The notes beneath the pieces are model-generated. The model was given only the letters and a program-made list of their open reading frames with translations, ran no database searches and was not told where the DNA came from. Positions 25,901 to 36,503 of a stretch of 59,362 nt of DNA are shown here, one piece after another (position 1 is the stretch's first letter; the number at the start of each line of letters is the position of its first letter). Origin of the DNA: Stenocarpella maydis (lineage: Eukaryota > Ascomycota > Sordariomycetes > Diaporthales > Diaporthaceae); NCBI GenBank assembly GCA_002270565.1, contig NQMI01000127.1, forward strand, positions 1 to 59,362, written 5' to 3'. A program made the translations under genes and the position numbers.

Positions 25901-26881
25901 ATCCTAGTGTACACTACGGAGTAGTGTAATGTTCCAAGGTTTGTGGGTTCTGCCGCTTGCATTGCTTGCTGGACCCTGACCTTGACCTTGACCTTGCACC
26001 ATGACGGTGGGAAGGCTGGGACAGACTGGGACTGGGACTGGGACTACTGGTTGGTAGTAGTGTAGTCCCAGTCCAGGCGCAGGCCAGACCCGAAGGAACA
26101 CTGCATGTGTTGCGCTGCGTTGTGTTGAGTTGCGTGGCACCGAACGAGGGCCACACGGGTCGCCGACCTTGAGCTGGGTTGGATTGGACCTGGCTGGGTT
26201 GCCTGCAGGCTGAGGTTGCCAACAACGCTCTCTCTCTCTCTCTCGCTCGTGTCAGCTGGGAACCATTTGATCTGATCTGATCTGATGGCCACCGCATTCA
26301 GAGGCTCGGCTCGGTTGGGTATTAAAGAGGAAGACGGCGCTGCTCCTCATGATCCCTTCTTCCTGCTCCTCCTTCTCCTCCTCCCCTTCCACCCTCGTCG
26401 TCTCTTATCTGTCTGTTCTCTGTTGCTGCCAAGGTGTCTGGTGGTTTTATCGTAGTCCTCGTCGTCCTTGTCGTCCTCGTCGCCCCCGGTTTCCACACCT
26501 CGCTCTGCTGACCTCATTGTTTCCGACCACCCCGAAAGCGGAGCCTCGCCCATCACTCATCATCAATTAGCTGCCTGCCTGCCTGCCTCTCTTTGCCTCG
26601 TGCCTCGTCATCCAAGCACCCCATCTCGCAACGCTGGCCCAGCCGCCCACCTCGCTTCCGCAACCACACGCCGGGGCCCTTGCACAATTCCACAGGTGAA
26701 CTCTGCTCGCCTCGCTTCTTAGACACAATATCACGTATCCTCCCGCCGTCAAACCCCCAAGTCCCAGACCTGAATCAAGTCAGCCTCGCCCGCCTGCTCT
26801 TATATAATCCCTGGTTCGCCCCTGGATCCCCTGGCCGCCTTTTCCAGCATCTTCCTTTCCACCACCCAGACTTGCCATCAT
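22988..26881. other. Large gene-free interval upstream of AN1 gene
   Basis: This interval of about 3.9 kb has no convincing gene. Long open frames occur (for example 408 codons on the minus strand ending at 24187), but they look like accidents of GC-rich sequence. Visible structure includes an 18-bp palindrome at 25157-25174 and a related 12-bp one at 25905-25916. It also has a hairpin with 8-bp arms at 24951-24969, short tandem runs near 25976-26046 (CCTTGA-like and GGGACT-like), a (CT)n run near 26228-26244, a TCTGA-type run near 26270-26286, and a pyrimidine-rich stretch from about 26340. The right end is probably promoter and 5' UTR of the AN1 gene. Confidence 0.45.
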
Positions 26882-26984
26882 GTGAGTACATGACATTGCC
26901 AATTTCCTCCTCCCTTGCCGTTCCCGAGTCCCCCATCCCATTTCCTACTTATTGTCATCTGTCCTCATCGTGACTAACATCCAG
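26882..26984 (+). other. Probable 5' UTR intron of the AN1 gene
   Basis: The donor GTGAGT is at 26882, the branch sequence TGACTAAC lies about 10 bases before the acceptor, and the acceptor ATCCAG ends at 26984, giving a 103-bp intron. Joining the flanks creates no new ATG, so it would lie wholly in the leader. This is inferred from splice signals only. Confidence 0.5.
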
Positions 26985-27173
26985 CCTCCCCCCGTCAAGC
27001 TGCCCATCTCTCTGACGAGCCCGACCTCGAACTGCATCTCACATTGCACCCTCGGCCGCCTGACGAGTCTCACTCTTGCAACCGCAACTCACCCTGCTCG
27101 GCATCTTTCATATCACCACCACCATCACTGCCGCCACCAGATTCGCGTCAGCCGACACTCCCGAGACATCAAC

Positions 27174-27524
27174 ATGGCTTCCGAGAAGAAGGTCTACTGC
27201 GCCGCCGCCGACTGCAAGCAGCGCCCACAGAGGTTCGCGGGTGACTGTTCCTTCTGCAACAAGCAGTTCTGCGGCAAGCACCGCCTGCTAGAGGACCACA
27301 AGTGCGAGGGTCTCGAGGACGTGAGTACACACCCATTTTCCCTGTAAAGTTGCCTCGTGGTGTCTAGTTGGTGTTGGCGACGTCTTGTGCAACCGCCATT
27401 TACAAGCATTCCGCATGACTCTGGTGACTAACGCGACTCTGAACCGCTCCAGTGCAAGAAGGAGGCACACGAGCAGAACGCAGCACAGCTGGAAAAGGAG
27501 CGCACCCAAGTCGTCAGGATATAG
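27174..27524 (+). CDS. Small AN1-type zinc-finger protein
   Basis: Two exons, 27174-27320 and 27453-27524, joined in phase 0 through a 132-bp intron. The intron has a GTGAGT donor, GTGACTAACG branch and TCCAG acceptor. The product is 72 aa. Residues 9-44 hold eight possible zinc ligands in AN1 order: C9, C14, C25, C28, C33, H36, H42, C44. The first spacing is C-x4-C rather than the usual C-x2-C. The last 23 residues form a charged, probably helical tail (CKKEAHEQNAAQLEKERTQ). AN1 fingers occur in stress-associated and ubiquitin/proteasome-linked proteins such as Cuz1; the single finger here does not fix a role. The reading frame remains open upstream of the ATG in the genomic sequence, but the spliced leader offers no earlier in-frame ATG. 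A long pyrimidine-rich leader suggests good expression. Confidence 0.8.
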
Positions 27525-29725
27525 ATGCCTCGCGGCGACACATTGCCCTCCGGCACAGCACGTGCATCCGCAGACCGAGCCCGACAGAGAGCAGACGTGA
27601 CGCAGTCTTACCGCCATCGTCTTCTCTCCATCTGCGGCCGCCCCCCCCCCCCCCGCGATGCACACGGCACCCCTCATGGTGGCCACAACGCGAAGCAGCT
27701 GTTGAGCTCGACTCGTATCGATTGATGGGGTCGGCAGGTCATGGCCGGCTCCACCATGACTACTCAGGCCTCCTGAGTAAGGAGCCGAGGATGAATACGC
27801 AACGCATCATTCCGCATACATGACTCTGCAGCACAACCACACCAGTCACAACTATCCACGCATGGCGTCCAGGAAGGGGCGTCATCCCATCCACAAACTG
27901 TTTTCATGATATCTAGCGACCTTCTGCGATCGACGGGCTTGCTACCGGGGGCGGACGGGCCCTCGGCCCTCTTCCCCCCTTTTTGGGTGTTTCGGAGCTG
28001 ATTCGGGGGGCCCCTTCCCGATCTCTTGGTCTTATTTCGGGTTCGATTTTGAGGCGAGGCTTGTATCTTCAGCCAAACCATCAATTGTACATAGAAGCAA
28101 CTCTAGTGGCATTTACGAGCTCTTTCTTGGACGGCTTTACTGACGCAGGCAACTGGCGTGACTGGCCGAGTGAACTGACCCGACGGGACGACCGCCCCGC
28201 GAGGAAGCCCGGCCCCCCCCCTCCCCTTCCTACTGTTCCCGACATTGTATCAACCCTCGCCACGGGCCACTGGACCTCGTCACCCGGCGGAAACCCGGAG
28301 GGGCGAGTGCGAAAACGAGTCATTGGGAAGACCCCGCCCGCCCACGCCCAAAACAGCTCCAACTTGGCTGAGCGGCAGACAACTGTCATGGCAAACGTCA
28401 TCGCCGTGTGAGGTCTTCGCCGTAGACCCTGGGCCACCGGCCCTCCTAATGCAGCCACCCATGACATAATGACCGATGCTCGCCCAAGTTTCAGCAGGTA
28501 TTTTTTTATTATTATTATTACCTAGTTTTTCTCTTCTTTTCTTTTTGTTTTTACAGGGGAGGGAACCCCAAATTGGCAATAATAAGCAGACAAAGAAGCA
28601 CAAAAAAGGCAAGACTCCAGCGACCGAGACAGCGGGCATGCGGTCCGGTCCTTTTTTTTTTTTTGTTTTCTTTTTCTTTCTTTTTCTTCTTCTCCCTTTT
28701 ATTCTCCTCTTGGTCTTCTCCTATTCGCATCCGTCAGGGGAGACGGGGTTTCTGAAGCGGGCCGCGCCCTCTTACTTAAAGTGCGTGCATCACATTCCTT
28801 GCACGCACGCTCGCGTCACCCGAGGACGAGGCCATCGCCACGCGCCGCCACGAGTCAGTAGCCCAACGAACCCGTCAACCAATCGCGACGCTGTTGCAAT
28901 TTATGTTGAGGGAAGTTCTGCGGCCTGGCAGGCAACTTGTTTTTTACGCTTCGCCCGACGCGGACGGATTGAATAACTGGATGGATGGTGGGATGGAAGG
29001 GGACGGACGAGTGTGCACGGTGACTAGTGGACGAGTGTGTAGTGCACGCAGCATGCGCATGGCCAAGCAATTTGCCCAAGATGCGAGCTGGTTGCCTGAT
29101 ATGGCAGCCGAGGCCATGTCAACTGCTGTCTTGAGTGGAGCAGCCGCCTGGAGAGAGGCCCGCGGGCGAGGAGGAGCCTCAATTCGATGGTGTCCTGGCC
29201 TGCAGTGCTGGCAGATGTGCCTCCCTCCCGACGTTGCCGGCCCGCAGGATGCCTGCCCGTCAGTAAGCTTTCCGAGTTGGCTCGGCCTCCGCCATGGCTT
29301 TTGATCTGTTTCCGAGCCAAGGGTCGAAGCTACACTATATCCGAGCCGTGAACCAACCGTACTCTCGGGAAGGCCAGAGCAGGCGATGCTGCAGGAATAC
29401 CCTGGGTGGCGTCGTCATTGGTGGGGTTTGCTGTGGCAAGATGTCGACGGATGTACGGGACGCATGTACGGAATGAATTCAGAAGGTCCAGCTATTTACA
29501 ATACATGTACCATGTCTAGGAACAAAAGCATCTAAAACGCCGCACTCCGCGCCTAATGTATGGGTATGAGAACATCTAAGCTTCGGAGATCTTACAACTC
29601 GAGGACTCTTTCCGCACGTCCGGTCTTGAGGAGGTCTTTCTAACAATTAGTAATACAGCATCGAGAAGAGACCCTGCCTCGCAACGGCCCAGACCAGACA
29701 GCACTTGCTTCCACGGGCGGTGGGG
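27525..29725. other. Intergenic with homopolymer and T-rich tracts
   Basis: This stretch of 2.2 kb between convergent genes has no recognised coding sequence. It contains a run of 14 C at 27641-27654, a TTA-type run near 28505-28521, and a long T/C-rich block near 28650-28720. These look like simple-sequence DNA. The 3' ends of both flanking genes lie here. Confidence 0.5.
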
Positions 29726-31305
29726 TCAGACGAGGAACTCTTCGTCCAGCCAGTGTCTGAGGACAATGTGGCCCTCGCTGTGTGACTCCTTGTCTATGCG
29801 CAGAATGATGGCTGCGTGACTGTGGCGATTCTTGTGGATATGCACGGGGTACTTGCGCCAGCCGATGCTGTCCAGGGCGGTGATCATCTCGAACTGGGCG
29901 GGCGCCAGCGCCAGCGTCGGCTGCCCCGGCATGCTCTGCTTGCGCTCGTGCCGGAGGATGTTGCGCTCGCTAGCGCGCCTCGCCCTGGCCTTGTCGACGA
30001 CCACGGGTGGGCTGGACTTGCTGATCAGGGGGGCGGTGGCGGAGGACTCGGGCTCGGACGCGTCGCTCTCATCTTCGTCGGACGAGGACCCGAGGTAGTC
30101 CTGGTGCTGGGAGCTGTTGAGCCCCTCGTACGCGTCCTCGACCGCGCCGCGGATCTCGTTGAGGAGGACCGGGACACGGTACTCAGAGATGTCGATGCCG
30201 GCCTCGCCCTTCTCGTGCAGTGCTATGCGCTTGGAGCTCCGCACGGTCTGGATGGCGCCGTTGACGAGGAAGGCCACGATGCCGATCGGCACGAAGATGG
30301 CCAGGGCGACTACGAATGGTATGCGGTACAAGTTCTTGTTGACCCTTTCCGAGAGGGTGTCCTTCTTCCAGCTGTGTGGTGGTATGTGCTCGACGGGGTG
30401 CACCGGATCGAGGATGACGTCTTCGTACCCGGGGACGTAGTTGACTCTCACCTTGGTCAGGTCCGTGTAGGGGTCGGTCTTCGTGATGCATGTCGTATAG
30501 TATACAGCGCTTCGATCGTTTTGGATGTTGGCGTAGAGGGTTCGCCGTTGGAACTTGGCGAGGCCCTTGATGAAGATGGAGTTGGGGTCGGCCATGACCG
30601 CGAGCAAGGGCCTGCCGGTGTCGCGGAACGTGTCGATGCCAAAAAGCTGTCGTCCAGACATGGACAGTATCCTTGCGCCCAGGACGTTCCACACGTGGTT
30701 GGACCAGCCATGCAACGGTGTGCGCACCCCAACAAAGGGGCTGGCAAAGGCGGTGAAGTTCTTGCACTCCAGGCCGTCCAAGACCCCTTTTGCGAACAGC
30801 AGGCCGATGGCATAGCGCGCGACCAGGCCGCCTAGGCTGTAGCCCACGACGCTCAGCTTCGCGATCTTGCCGCCGCGCTGCTCAATGGCGCGGAGCTCCT
30901 CCTCGATCTCGAGACATACTCGCTCGCCTCCGAGCTCGATGCCGTCGTATGTGAATGAGCCGCTGTTGCGTTTGGCGCAGAGGATGTAGACACGGTCGGC
31001 AGGGTGCTTGGCTCTCAGGGCCTTTGCGACGTTCCTCATGTGGTTCGGGTTACCCCATAGCTGTTTGGTAGTGGGCCGTGTCAGCAGCACTCGCAGCGGT
31101 TGCGGTGGTGGTGGTGTTGTTGGCTAGCTGGCGGGCAAGGATGCAAGGTCGCAGCGCGAGGCGGCATGACGTAGGATGTGCAAGGCGCGCTGGTTGGAGA
31201 GCTGCAGAGCTGGGAAGGGGGAGGACAGAGGCTTACCCCATGGATAAGCACGACGAGATGGTCGGCCGGAACCTGGCCGCCAGTGTATTCTGAAGCATCA
31301 GCCAT
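29726..31305 (-). CDS. DUF676 alpha/beta-hydrolase lipase (Lpl1-like)
   Basis: Two exons, 31305-31237 (23 codons) and 31060-29726, joined in phase 0 across a 176-bp intron to give 467 aa. The junction makes the family hallmark LVVLIHG-LWGNPNHM. The nucleophile elbow GYSLGG places the catalytic Ser at about residue 98. FASPFVG and HSWKKD, with a likely catalytic His, follow. A hydrophobic stretch at about 270-292 (FVVALAIFVPIGIVAFLV) could anchor it to a membrane or lipid droplet. It is followed by an acidic Ser-rich region and a C-terminal segment ending DEEFLV. Length and order match yeast Lpl1 (YOR059C, about 450 aa), a lipid-droplet phospholipase, better than Rog1. The substrate is inferred only. 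It is transcribed away from the Rex3 gene. Confidence 0.85.
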
Positions 31306-32565
31306 CGAATCGTGTCTTCCGCCCCGTACGTGTCGAGTCGAGTCGAGCTGAGCCGAGCTGTGTGGTCGTGATCGTTCTGTCGGAATCGGTGTGGCTCAGC
31401 AGAAGGGTCCAGGGACCAGACAGCGACACTCAGAAAAGGGCCAGCGCCCGGAGTCTATGGCATGTTATAAAGATGTGCTAGGTGGTTTCGATTTCACCAG
31501 GCGGGTCCCTGGGCTGCGAATCTCGGGGCTCGCCAGACACCGCTTAAAAGGCCCCCCTGCCTGCTGCACCGACGTCGAATGCTCCTGGCACCGCCATCCG
31601 GACCACCGCACAATGCATGTTGCCACACCCAAGCCGAGAACACGTATGCCGGAAGAACCGGGGCAGTCGGATGGTGCACGCATGCGGACGTGGGCTGCCG
31701 AGGCCTCGGTTTCCCTTTGACCTCGTCCCAGCATTCTCAAGGGCGACTAGCTAGACCAGTGCGGAACAGACAGGCGTCCTGGGCGCCGGAGTGAAACATG
31801 CCACTGCAGAGCACTGTGCAATTCGACTTACTTCGGAGGTTGATATTGAGCAATATCTCCTCCCAGGGACAGCGCCCAGCCATCCAGGGATGTCGAGGAG
31901 CATGGTCTCCCTCATTCCCAATGTGGCCCCCGTGTTTGGCTGTGAGCTACTTACTCATGGCAAATGCCGCAATCATTTACAAGACGGCGTGTTTCTCACT
32001 CAGCCAAACAGCAATTGACGTGCTTCTTTCTGGTTGGCCCAGAGAGATTTTTCGCCATGTTTGTCGACGCGTAAGGTAAAAGTGTCATGCTATGAATTGC
32101 ATTCGTGTGTATAAAATATGCGATGTAGGGTTATAATGTGCATCTGGAAGTGGAATGAGCTGAGCTATTCGTGCAGGACCCTGAAGTGTGGTGGGGCCCC
32201 ACTTGCTAAACACCCACCGGCCCATGTTTGCTCATCTCAAGTGCTCGCCATACCTTTTCCTGAGCCTCACATATCATCTCACTACTATCCGGCTGTTCAT
32301 CCACCTACCTGCCTTAGCTGACCTGGGCTCTGAGAAGAATCAAGGAGCCAGCCTCTGATAAGCTCTCTTCTTTCCTTAGCTTCCTGGATTCTCAAGTCAC
32401 TCTCAATCTCAAATGCTTCTTCCACACCGGAGGCTTCAGTCTCTGCGGTCACTCTGCAGGCTGCCCAAGACCCAGAGGACGTGGCATACGGTCGCTGGAC
32501 GTTGGAAGTCCGGGAGCGCTTCCTCTCATTGACTCCCTGGCCCACCGAGCAGCCCTCAGGACGCC
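31306..32565. other. Divergent promoter region of lipase and Rex3 genes
   Basis: These 1.26 kb lie between two divergently transcribed genes. No protein-like frame is seen. It has repeated GTCGAG/CTGAGC-like words near 31328-31360 just upstream of the lipase start. Confidence 0.45.
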
Positions 32566-34785
32566 ATGCCACCCGCACCTGCTAACGGAGTGCCCGTCTT
32601 CAACGGCCTTAAGCACCTTCCTTGCCCTAAGGAGGCAGGAGGGGCTGAATGCACCACTCCAGGGTGCCTCTTTGGCCACAGGGCCGCGTCCCTCGATGGC
32701 GCTGCAGATGAGCGCGCCTCAAAGCGCCAGAGGGTGGAGGGTATTCACCAGTCAGATGCAACCCGTTCGCAACCAGACAACAGCCCGGCGGCCAGCAATC
32801 CACCCGCCCAGGATGTTGACAACACCATTGTCAAGCCCGTTGTGAACCGTCCTGGCATCGATACGCTACAGTCGAATAAGCACCAGGCTGAGCGCTCCGG
32901 CCCTCAGCCTCGCCGCCTTGAGAGCCGACAAGCCACGGTGGACGATGGCATGAGAACAAATCAGCCATACGACCCATTGTCCCCGCCGTCCCCGTCACCC
33001 CCAAACCACCAATCAACACAGCCGACGAAAGCGGGTGAATCACCGCTGTCAAGGGTTAGCTCAACTATTTCTACTTCGTCTACACCACAGAAACCGGTCC
33101 TGAACGCTGGGCAGTCGGCGGCAACACCACCCAAAGCCCTTGGGTCTCCGACGCCCAATTCGTCGACTGCACAGCCCGGGTCCCGAGCATCGGGCGAGCC
33201 CGCCCCCAAAGACGGCCAGGCCAAGCCACCCTCACTTGGGCCCCAGACCATGACCAAACCAGCCAGAAAGCCAGAGACCCTCAACCCCCGTCACCTTCAG
33301 AAAGCCCCTGCCGCCCATAGCATCCGCCTGAAATTACTCCAACTCCTTCACCAACAATTCGTTCGTCTCAACGAAGGGGTCAGTAAGCTGAGCGCAAAGC
33401 ACACAGAGGTCAAGGATCTGGTCCTTTCGGGTCAGGAGCTTATATGGATGGCTCTCGACCGCGAACAGCACATTGCAATCAACAAGTCGTCCATCTACGG
33501 CAACATCATCAAGCAGGATGTGGTGAGGTATAAGCGCATGTCGGTGGACGACTGGGTCAAGCAGCGCAAGGAAGCAACGGAGAAGAAGCCGCCAGAGAAG
33601 ACGCCGGCCAATGGTCCTCCCGTTGTTGTCACGACCGGCTTGACCGCCGATCAAGAGGTCGAGGTGCTGAAGAGAAGACTGGTCACACCCATCGCAGGCC
33701 TCGCAGCATATGGCTACGTCCCCATCCCACCCACCGATGATCAAATCGCCGAGGCCAAGGCCGCCGTCCACATGTCTCAGAACTGGGAGAAGTGCGACAG
33801 GTGTACTGTGCGATTCCAGGTTTTCCCGGGCCGCAACATCGAGACCGGCGAGCTTGCATCCGGCGGCCAATGCACGCACCATCCCGGAAGGCAGTACCTA
33901 CCTGACCGGCCCAAGGGAGACTTCACACACATACCAAAGCGGTACCGGTGCTGCCAACAGGACGTAGGGGAATCGCCTGGCTGCGCCAAGGGAAACAACC
34001 ATGTGTGGAAGACCAGCGATCCTAAGCGACTCGCTGCTCTTTGGAACTACGCAGCGACTCCCCCGAATGCGAGCCCGGGTGCAGCAAAGGCCGCCTGCTT
34101 CGATTGTGAGATGGGCTACACGGTATATGGCATGGAGCTGATCAGGCTGACGGTAACCTCGTGGCCGGATGGCGCGGAGCTCCTGGATGTGCTTGTGCAG
34201 CCCTACGGCGAGATTCTAGACCTCAACTCGCAATACAGCGGGGTGTTCCCAGAAGACCTCACACGAGCGGTACCCTGGTCAAGGGATTGGAAGCCTCCCG
34301 TCCAGCAACCAGGCGAGAGGAAGATACTGCAGAAGGTCTCGTCGCCCGGAGTTGCGCGGGACCTCTTCTTCTCTCTGATCAGCCCCGACACTGTACTCAT
34401 CGGCCACGGTCTCGAGAATGATCTGAACGCCATGCGTATGGTTCACCCCAAGCTCGTCGACACGATCCTCATCTACCCACACAAGAAAGGTCTCCCGATC
34501 CGGAACGGGCTCAAGGCACTCATGGAGCTCCACTTGAACCGGCGCATCCAGATGCAAGGGGCGGAGGGACACGACAGTGCAGAAGACGCCAGGGCTGCCG
34601 GCGAACTGGCCAGGCTCAAGGTGCAGAAGGAGTGGTCTTCAATGCAGTCGAATGGTTGGAAGATAGTGGATGGCATCCTACGGGAGCCAGGTTTGGACAT
34701 CATCTCACAACAGCAAGGGCGCATCAGCGAGGATTCAGAGGAAGGTGGTGCTCGCCTAAGCGAGGAGTTCTTGGAGGCTCCGTAG
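32566..34785 (+). CDS. Rex3-like DEDDh RNA exonuclease
   Basis: One intronless frame of 739 aa. The N-terminus has a CCCH zinc finger: C20, C29, C34, H38 (C-x8-C-x4-C-x3-H). Residues 50-250 are Ser/Pro-rich and probably disordered. A Cys/His-rich segment begins near residue 410 (CDRC, CTHH, RCCQQ, CAKGNNH) and may bind zinc. The exonuclease domain carries all DEDDh residues: Asp513 and Glu515 in FDCEMG, Asp619 in GHGLENDLNAM, His669 in HDSAEDA and Asp674. Rex1/Rex3/Rex4-type enzymes trim 3' ends of RNAs; yeast Rex3 acts on RNase MRP RNA and U5 snRNA. Yeast Rex3 is about 404 aa, so this protein has a long N-terminal extension, common in filamentous fungi. The gene converges with prohibitin. 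Confidence 0.88.
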   Translation: MPPAPANGVPVFNGLKHLPCPKEAGGAECTTPGCLFGHRAASLDGAADERASKRQRVEGIHQSDATRSQPDNSPAASNPPAQDVDNTIVKPVVNRPGIDTLQSNKHQAERSGPQPRRLESRQATVDDGMRTNQPYDPLSPPSPSPPNHQSTQPTKAGESPLSRVSSTISTSSTPQKPVLNAGQSAATPPKALGSPTPNSSTAQPGSRASGEPAPKDGQAKPPSLGPQTMTKPARKPETLNPRHLQKAPAAHSIRLKLLQLLHQQFVRLNEGVSKLSAKHTEVKDLVLSGQELIWMALDREQHIAINKSSIYGNIIKQDVVRYKRMSVDDWVKQRKEATEKKPPEKTPANGPPVVVTTGLTADQEVEVLKRRLVTPIAGLAAYGYVPIPPTDDQIAEAKAAVHMSQNWEKCDRCTVRFQVFPGRNIETGELASGGQCTHHPGRQYLPDRPKGDFTHIPKRYRCCQQDVGESPGCAKGNNHVWKTSDPKRLAALWNYAATPPNASPGAAKAACFDCEMGYTVYGMELIRLTVTSWPDGAELLDVLVQPYGEILDLNSQYSGVFPEDLTRAVPWSRDWKPPVQQPGERKILQKVSSPGVARDLFFSLISPDTVLIGHGLENDLNAMRMVHPKLVDTILIYPHKKGLPIRNGLKALMELHLNRRIQMQGAEGHDSAEDARAAGELARLKVQKEWSSMQSNGWKIVDGILREPGLDIISQQQGRISEDSEEGGARLSEEFLEAP

Positions 34786-35205
34786 GTCACAGCGGGACAA
34801 TCTGATGGGGCTGAGTTGCGGCGTCTCGGGGTTTTGCTTCATGAATAGAAATCAAGATTCGGGGCGAAGCCCCCAAATACACATATCTCAAGGACTCGTG
34901 AGTGTATATTGCGGATGGAAGTGTCTACGCTCGCAGACATTGATCTTAAAAGGCGACTCATATATACGCACAAGAACGTAGATTGGCGCAATTGACATGG
35001 CCTTTTAACGGGTTCGGCATTATTTCAAGATCAAAGTGGAGAAGACAAGATCTCACGGACCTCATCACTGGTGGAGATAATACACGTACCGCATTCTCAG
35101 CAGCCTCTAAATACATGGGCTCGTCGATGGGAGGCAGCCCGTGGTCCGTCAAAGGCTCCCTGGCCCTGCCTTTCCTCCCCTGCCTCACGTCACGCTACAT
35201 GACAC
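34786..35205. other. Convergent 3' region of Rex3 and prohibitin genes
   Basis: These 420 bp between two stop codons contain AT-richer sequence (for example CATATATACGC near 34959) suited to 3' ends. Nothing coding is seen. Confidence 0.5.
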
Positions 35206-36121
35206 TCAAGCCCGTCCAGCATTAAGCAGGATATTTGTGCCCTGCTTCCCGCCCGGCAGGTACGCCACGTTGGGGTTGGTGGCCAGCGTCTGCGCGATCT
35301 CCCTGCTGGCCTCGATCTTCCGGATCTGGATGAGGCCGTCGCCGACCTTTGCGATTGCCTTTGCGATGGCGTCGGCGCTCTCGGCCTCGCCCTCGGCGCG
35401 GATGACGTTGGCCTGCCTCTCCTGCTCTGCCTTCTCGACAATGAAGCGCGCCCGCTCGGCGTCCTGCTGCGCGATCTGCTTCTGCTCGACGGCCTTTGTG
35501 AACTCCTTGCCGAAGGTCATGTGCGTGATGGAGACGTCCTCGAGGGCGATGTTGAACTCGGCGGCGCGCTTCATCAGGTCGGTGCGGATGCGCTGCGAGA
35601 CGGCCTCGCGCTGCGTGATGAGCTCGGCGGCGTCGAACTGCGCCACGATCGACTTGAGGACCTCGTTGCCGATCGAGGGGAGCACTCGCTCGTCGTAGTC
35701 TTGGCCGAGGTTCTGGCGCGGTCGATCAGCGACTGGCGTCCGCGCCCACGGGCACAGGGGGAGCAGAGATGAAAAGGCCGGGACGTACCTGGTAAATCTT
35801 GGGCAGGGCCTGCACGTCGGGCCGGTGCAGCACCCTCAAGGTCAAGCTGACCATCTGCAGGTCCTTGGACCCGGTCGTGGTGGCGATCATGCGGGGCTTG
35901 GTGCGCACGTCGAAGATGATGCTCTTCTGCAGCCACGGGATGAGGAAGTGCGTTCCCTCGCTGATGACGCCCTCCTTCACTCCCGTCAGCCGGTCGAAGA
36001 TGACGGCGCGCGAGCCGCCTCGGACATCGTACATGGACTGGCTGGCCAGACTGACGCCGACGGCCGCGGGGATGGCCAGCCGGTAGATATTCCGGAGCGC
36101 GTTGGCGTTGAACTGTGCCAT
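35206..36121 (-). CDS. PHB1: Prohibitin 1
   Basis: Two exons, 36121-35789 (111 codons) and 35712-35206, separated by a 76-bp intron (GTACGT donor, CCAG acceptor) in phase 0. The product is 279 aa, the normal prohibitin size. The N-terminal hydrophobic segment [15 protein letters not shown] anchors it in the mitochondrial inner membrane. The SPFH/Band-7 domain follows ([56 protein letters not shown]). A coiled coil with [20 protein letters not shown] comes near the C-terminus. With Phb2 it forms ring complexes that protect newly made respiratory subunits and regulate the m-AAA protease. It diverges from QCR8 with only 382 bp between start codons, so the two genes may share a promoter. No irregularities are seen. 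Confidence 0.95.
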
Positions 36122-36503
36122 GTTGGGCTGGCTGCGTGGGCGAGATCGACTCTTGCTGCCGTTCTCTTGTGCGCGGTCGGTCTCGGCTCGCCTGGAAAGG
36201 TGAACTGAGTGAGGTGATGGTGATGCTGCCCGCCGTTGCCTTGCTCCACTGCAAGCCGATGAGAGCTCCAAGGTGGCCCGTGCTCCGATGTGGGAAAGAG
36301 AGAGCCTCGCTGGTACGTACCCAGCGCCACCGCCCGCTAGGCTGTTTAAAGACTAGCCTAGACGGGTCCAATGGCCTGGTTCCGATTTCCAACGACGTCG
36401 GGACCAAATCGTCGTCAGGGCTTGGGGTATAGCTCTTCACGACGACAACACCTTCGCGACCCTCGATTGAACACCTCCCGCGTCAATTGAAACGACCTCC
36501 ACA
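36122..36503. promoter_or_regulatory. Shared divergent promoter, PHB1 / QCR8
   Basis: These 382 bp separate the start codons of two divergent nuclear genes for mitochondrial inner-membrane proteins. Both promoters must lie here or overlap the leaders. I did not identify a specific factor site. Confidence 0.55.

Noticed and set aside
29816..30835. 339-codon plus-strand frame opposite the DUF676 lipase
   Set aside because: It is the antisense shadow of the lipase exon, which has the conserved GYSLGG and LIHG motifs.
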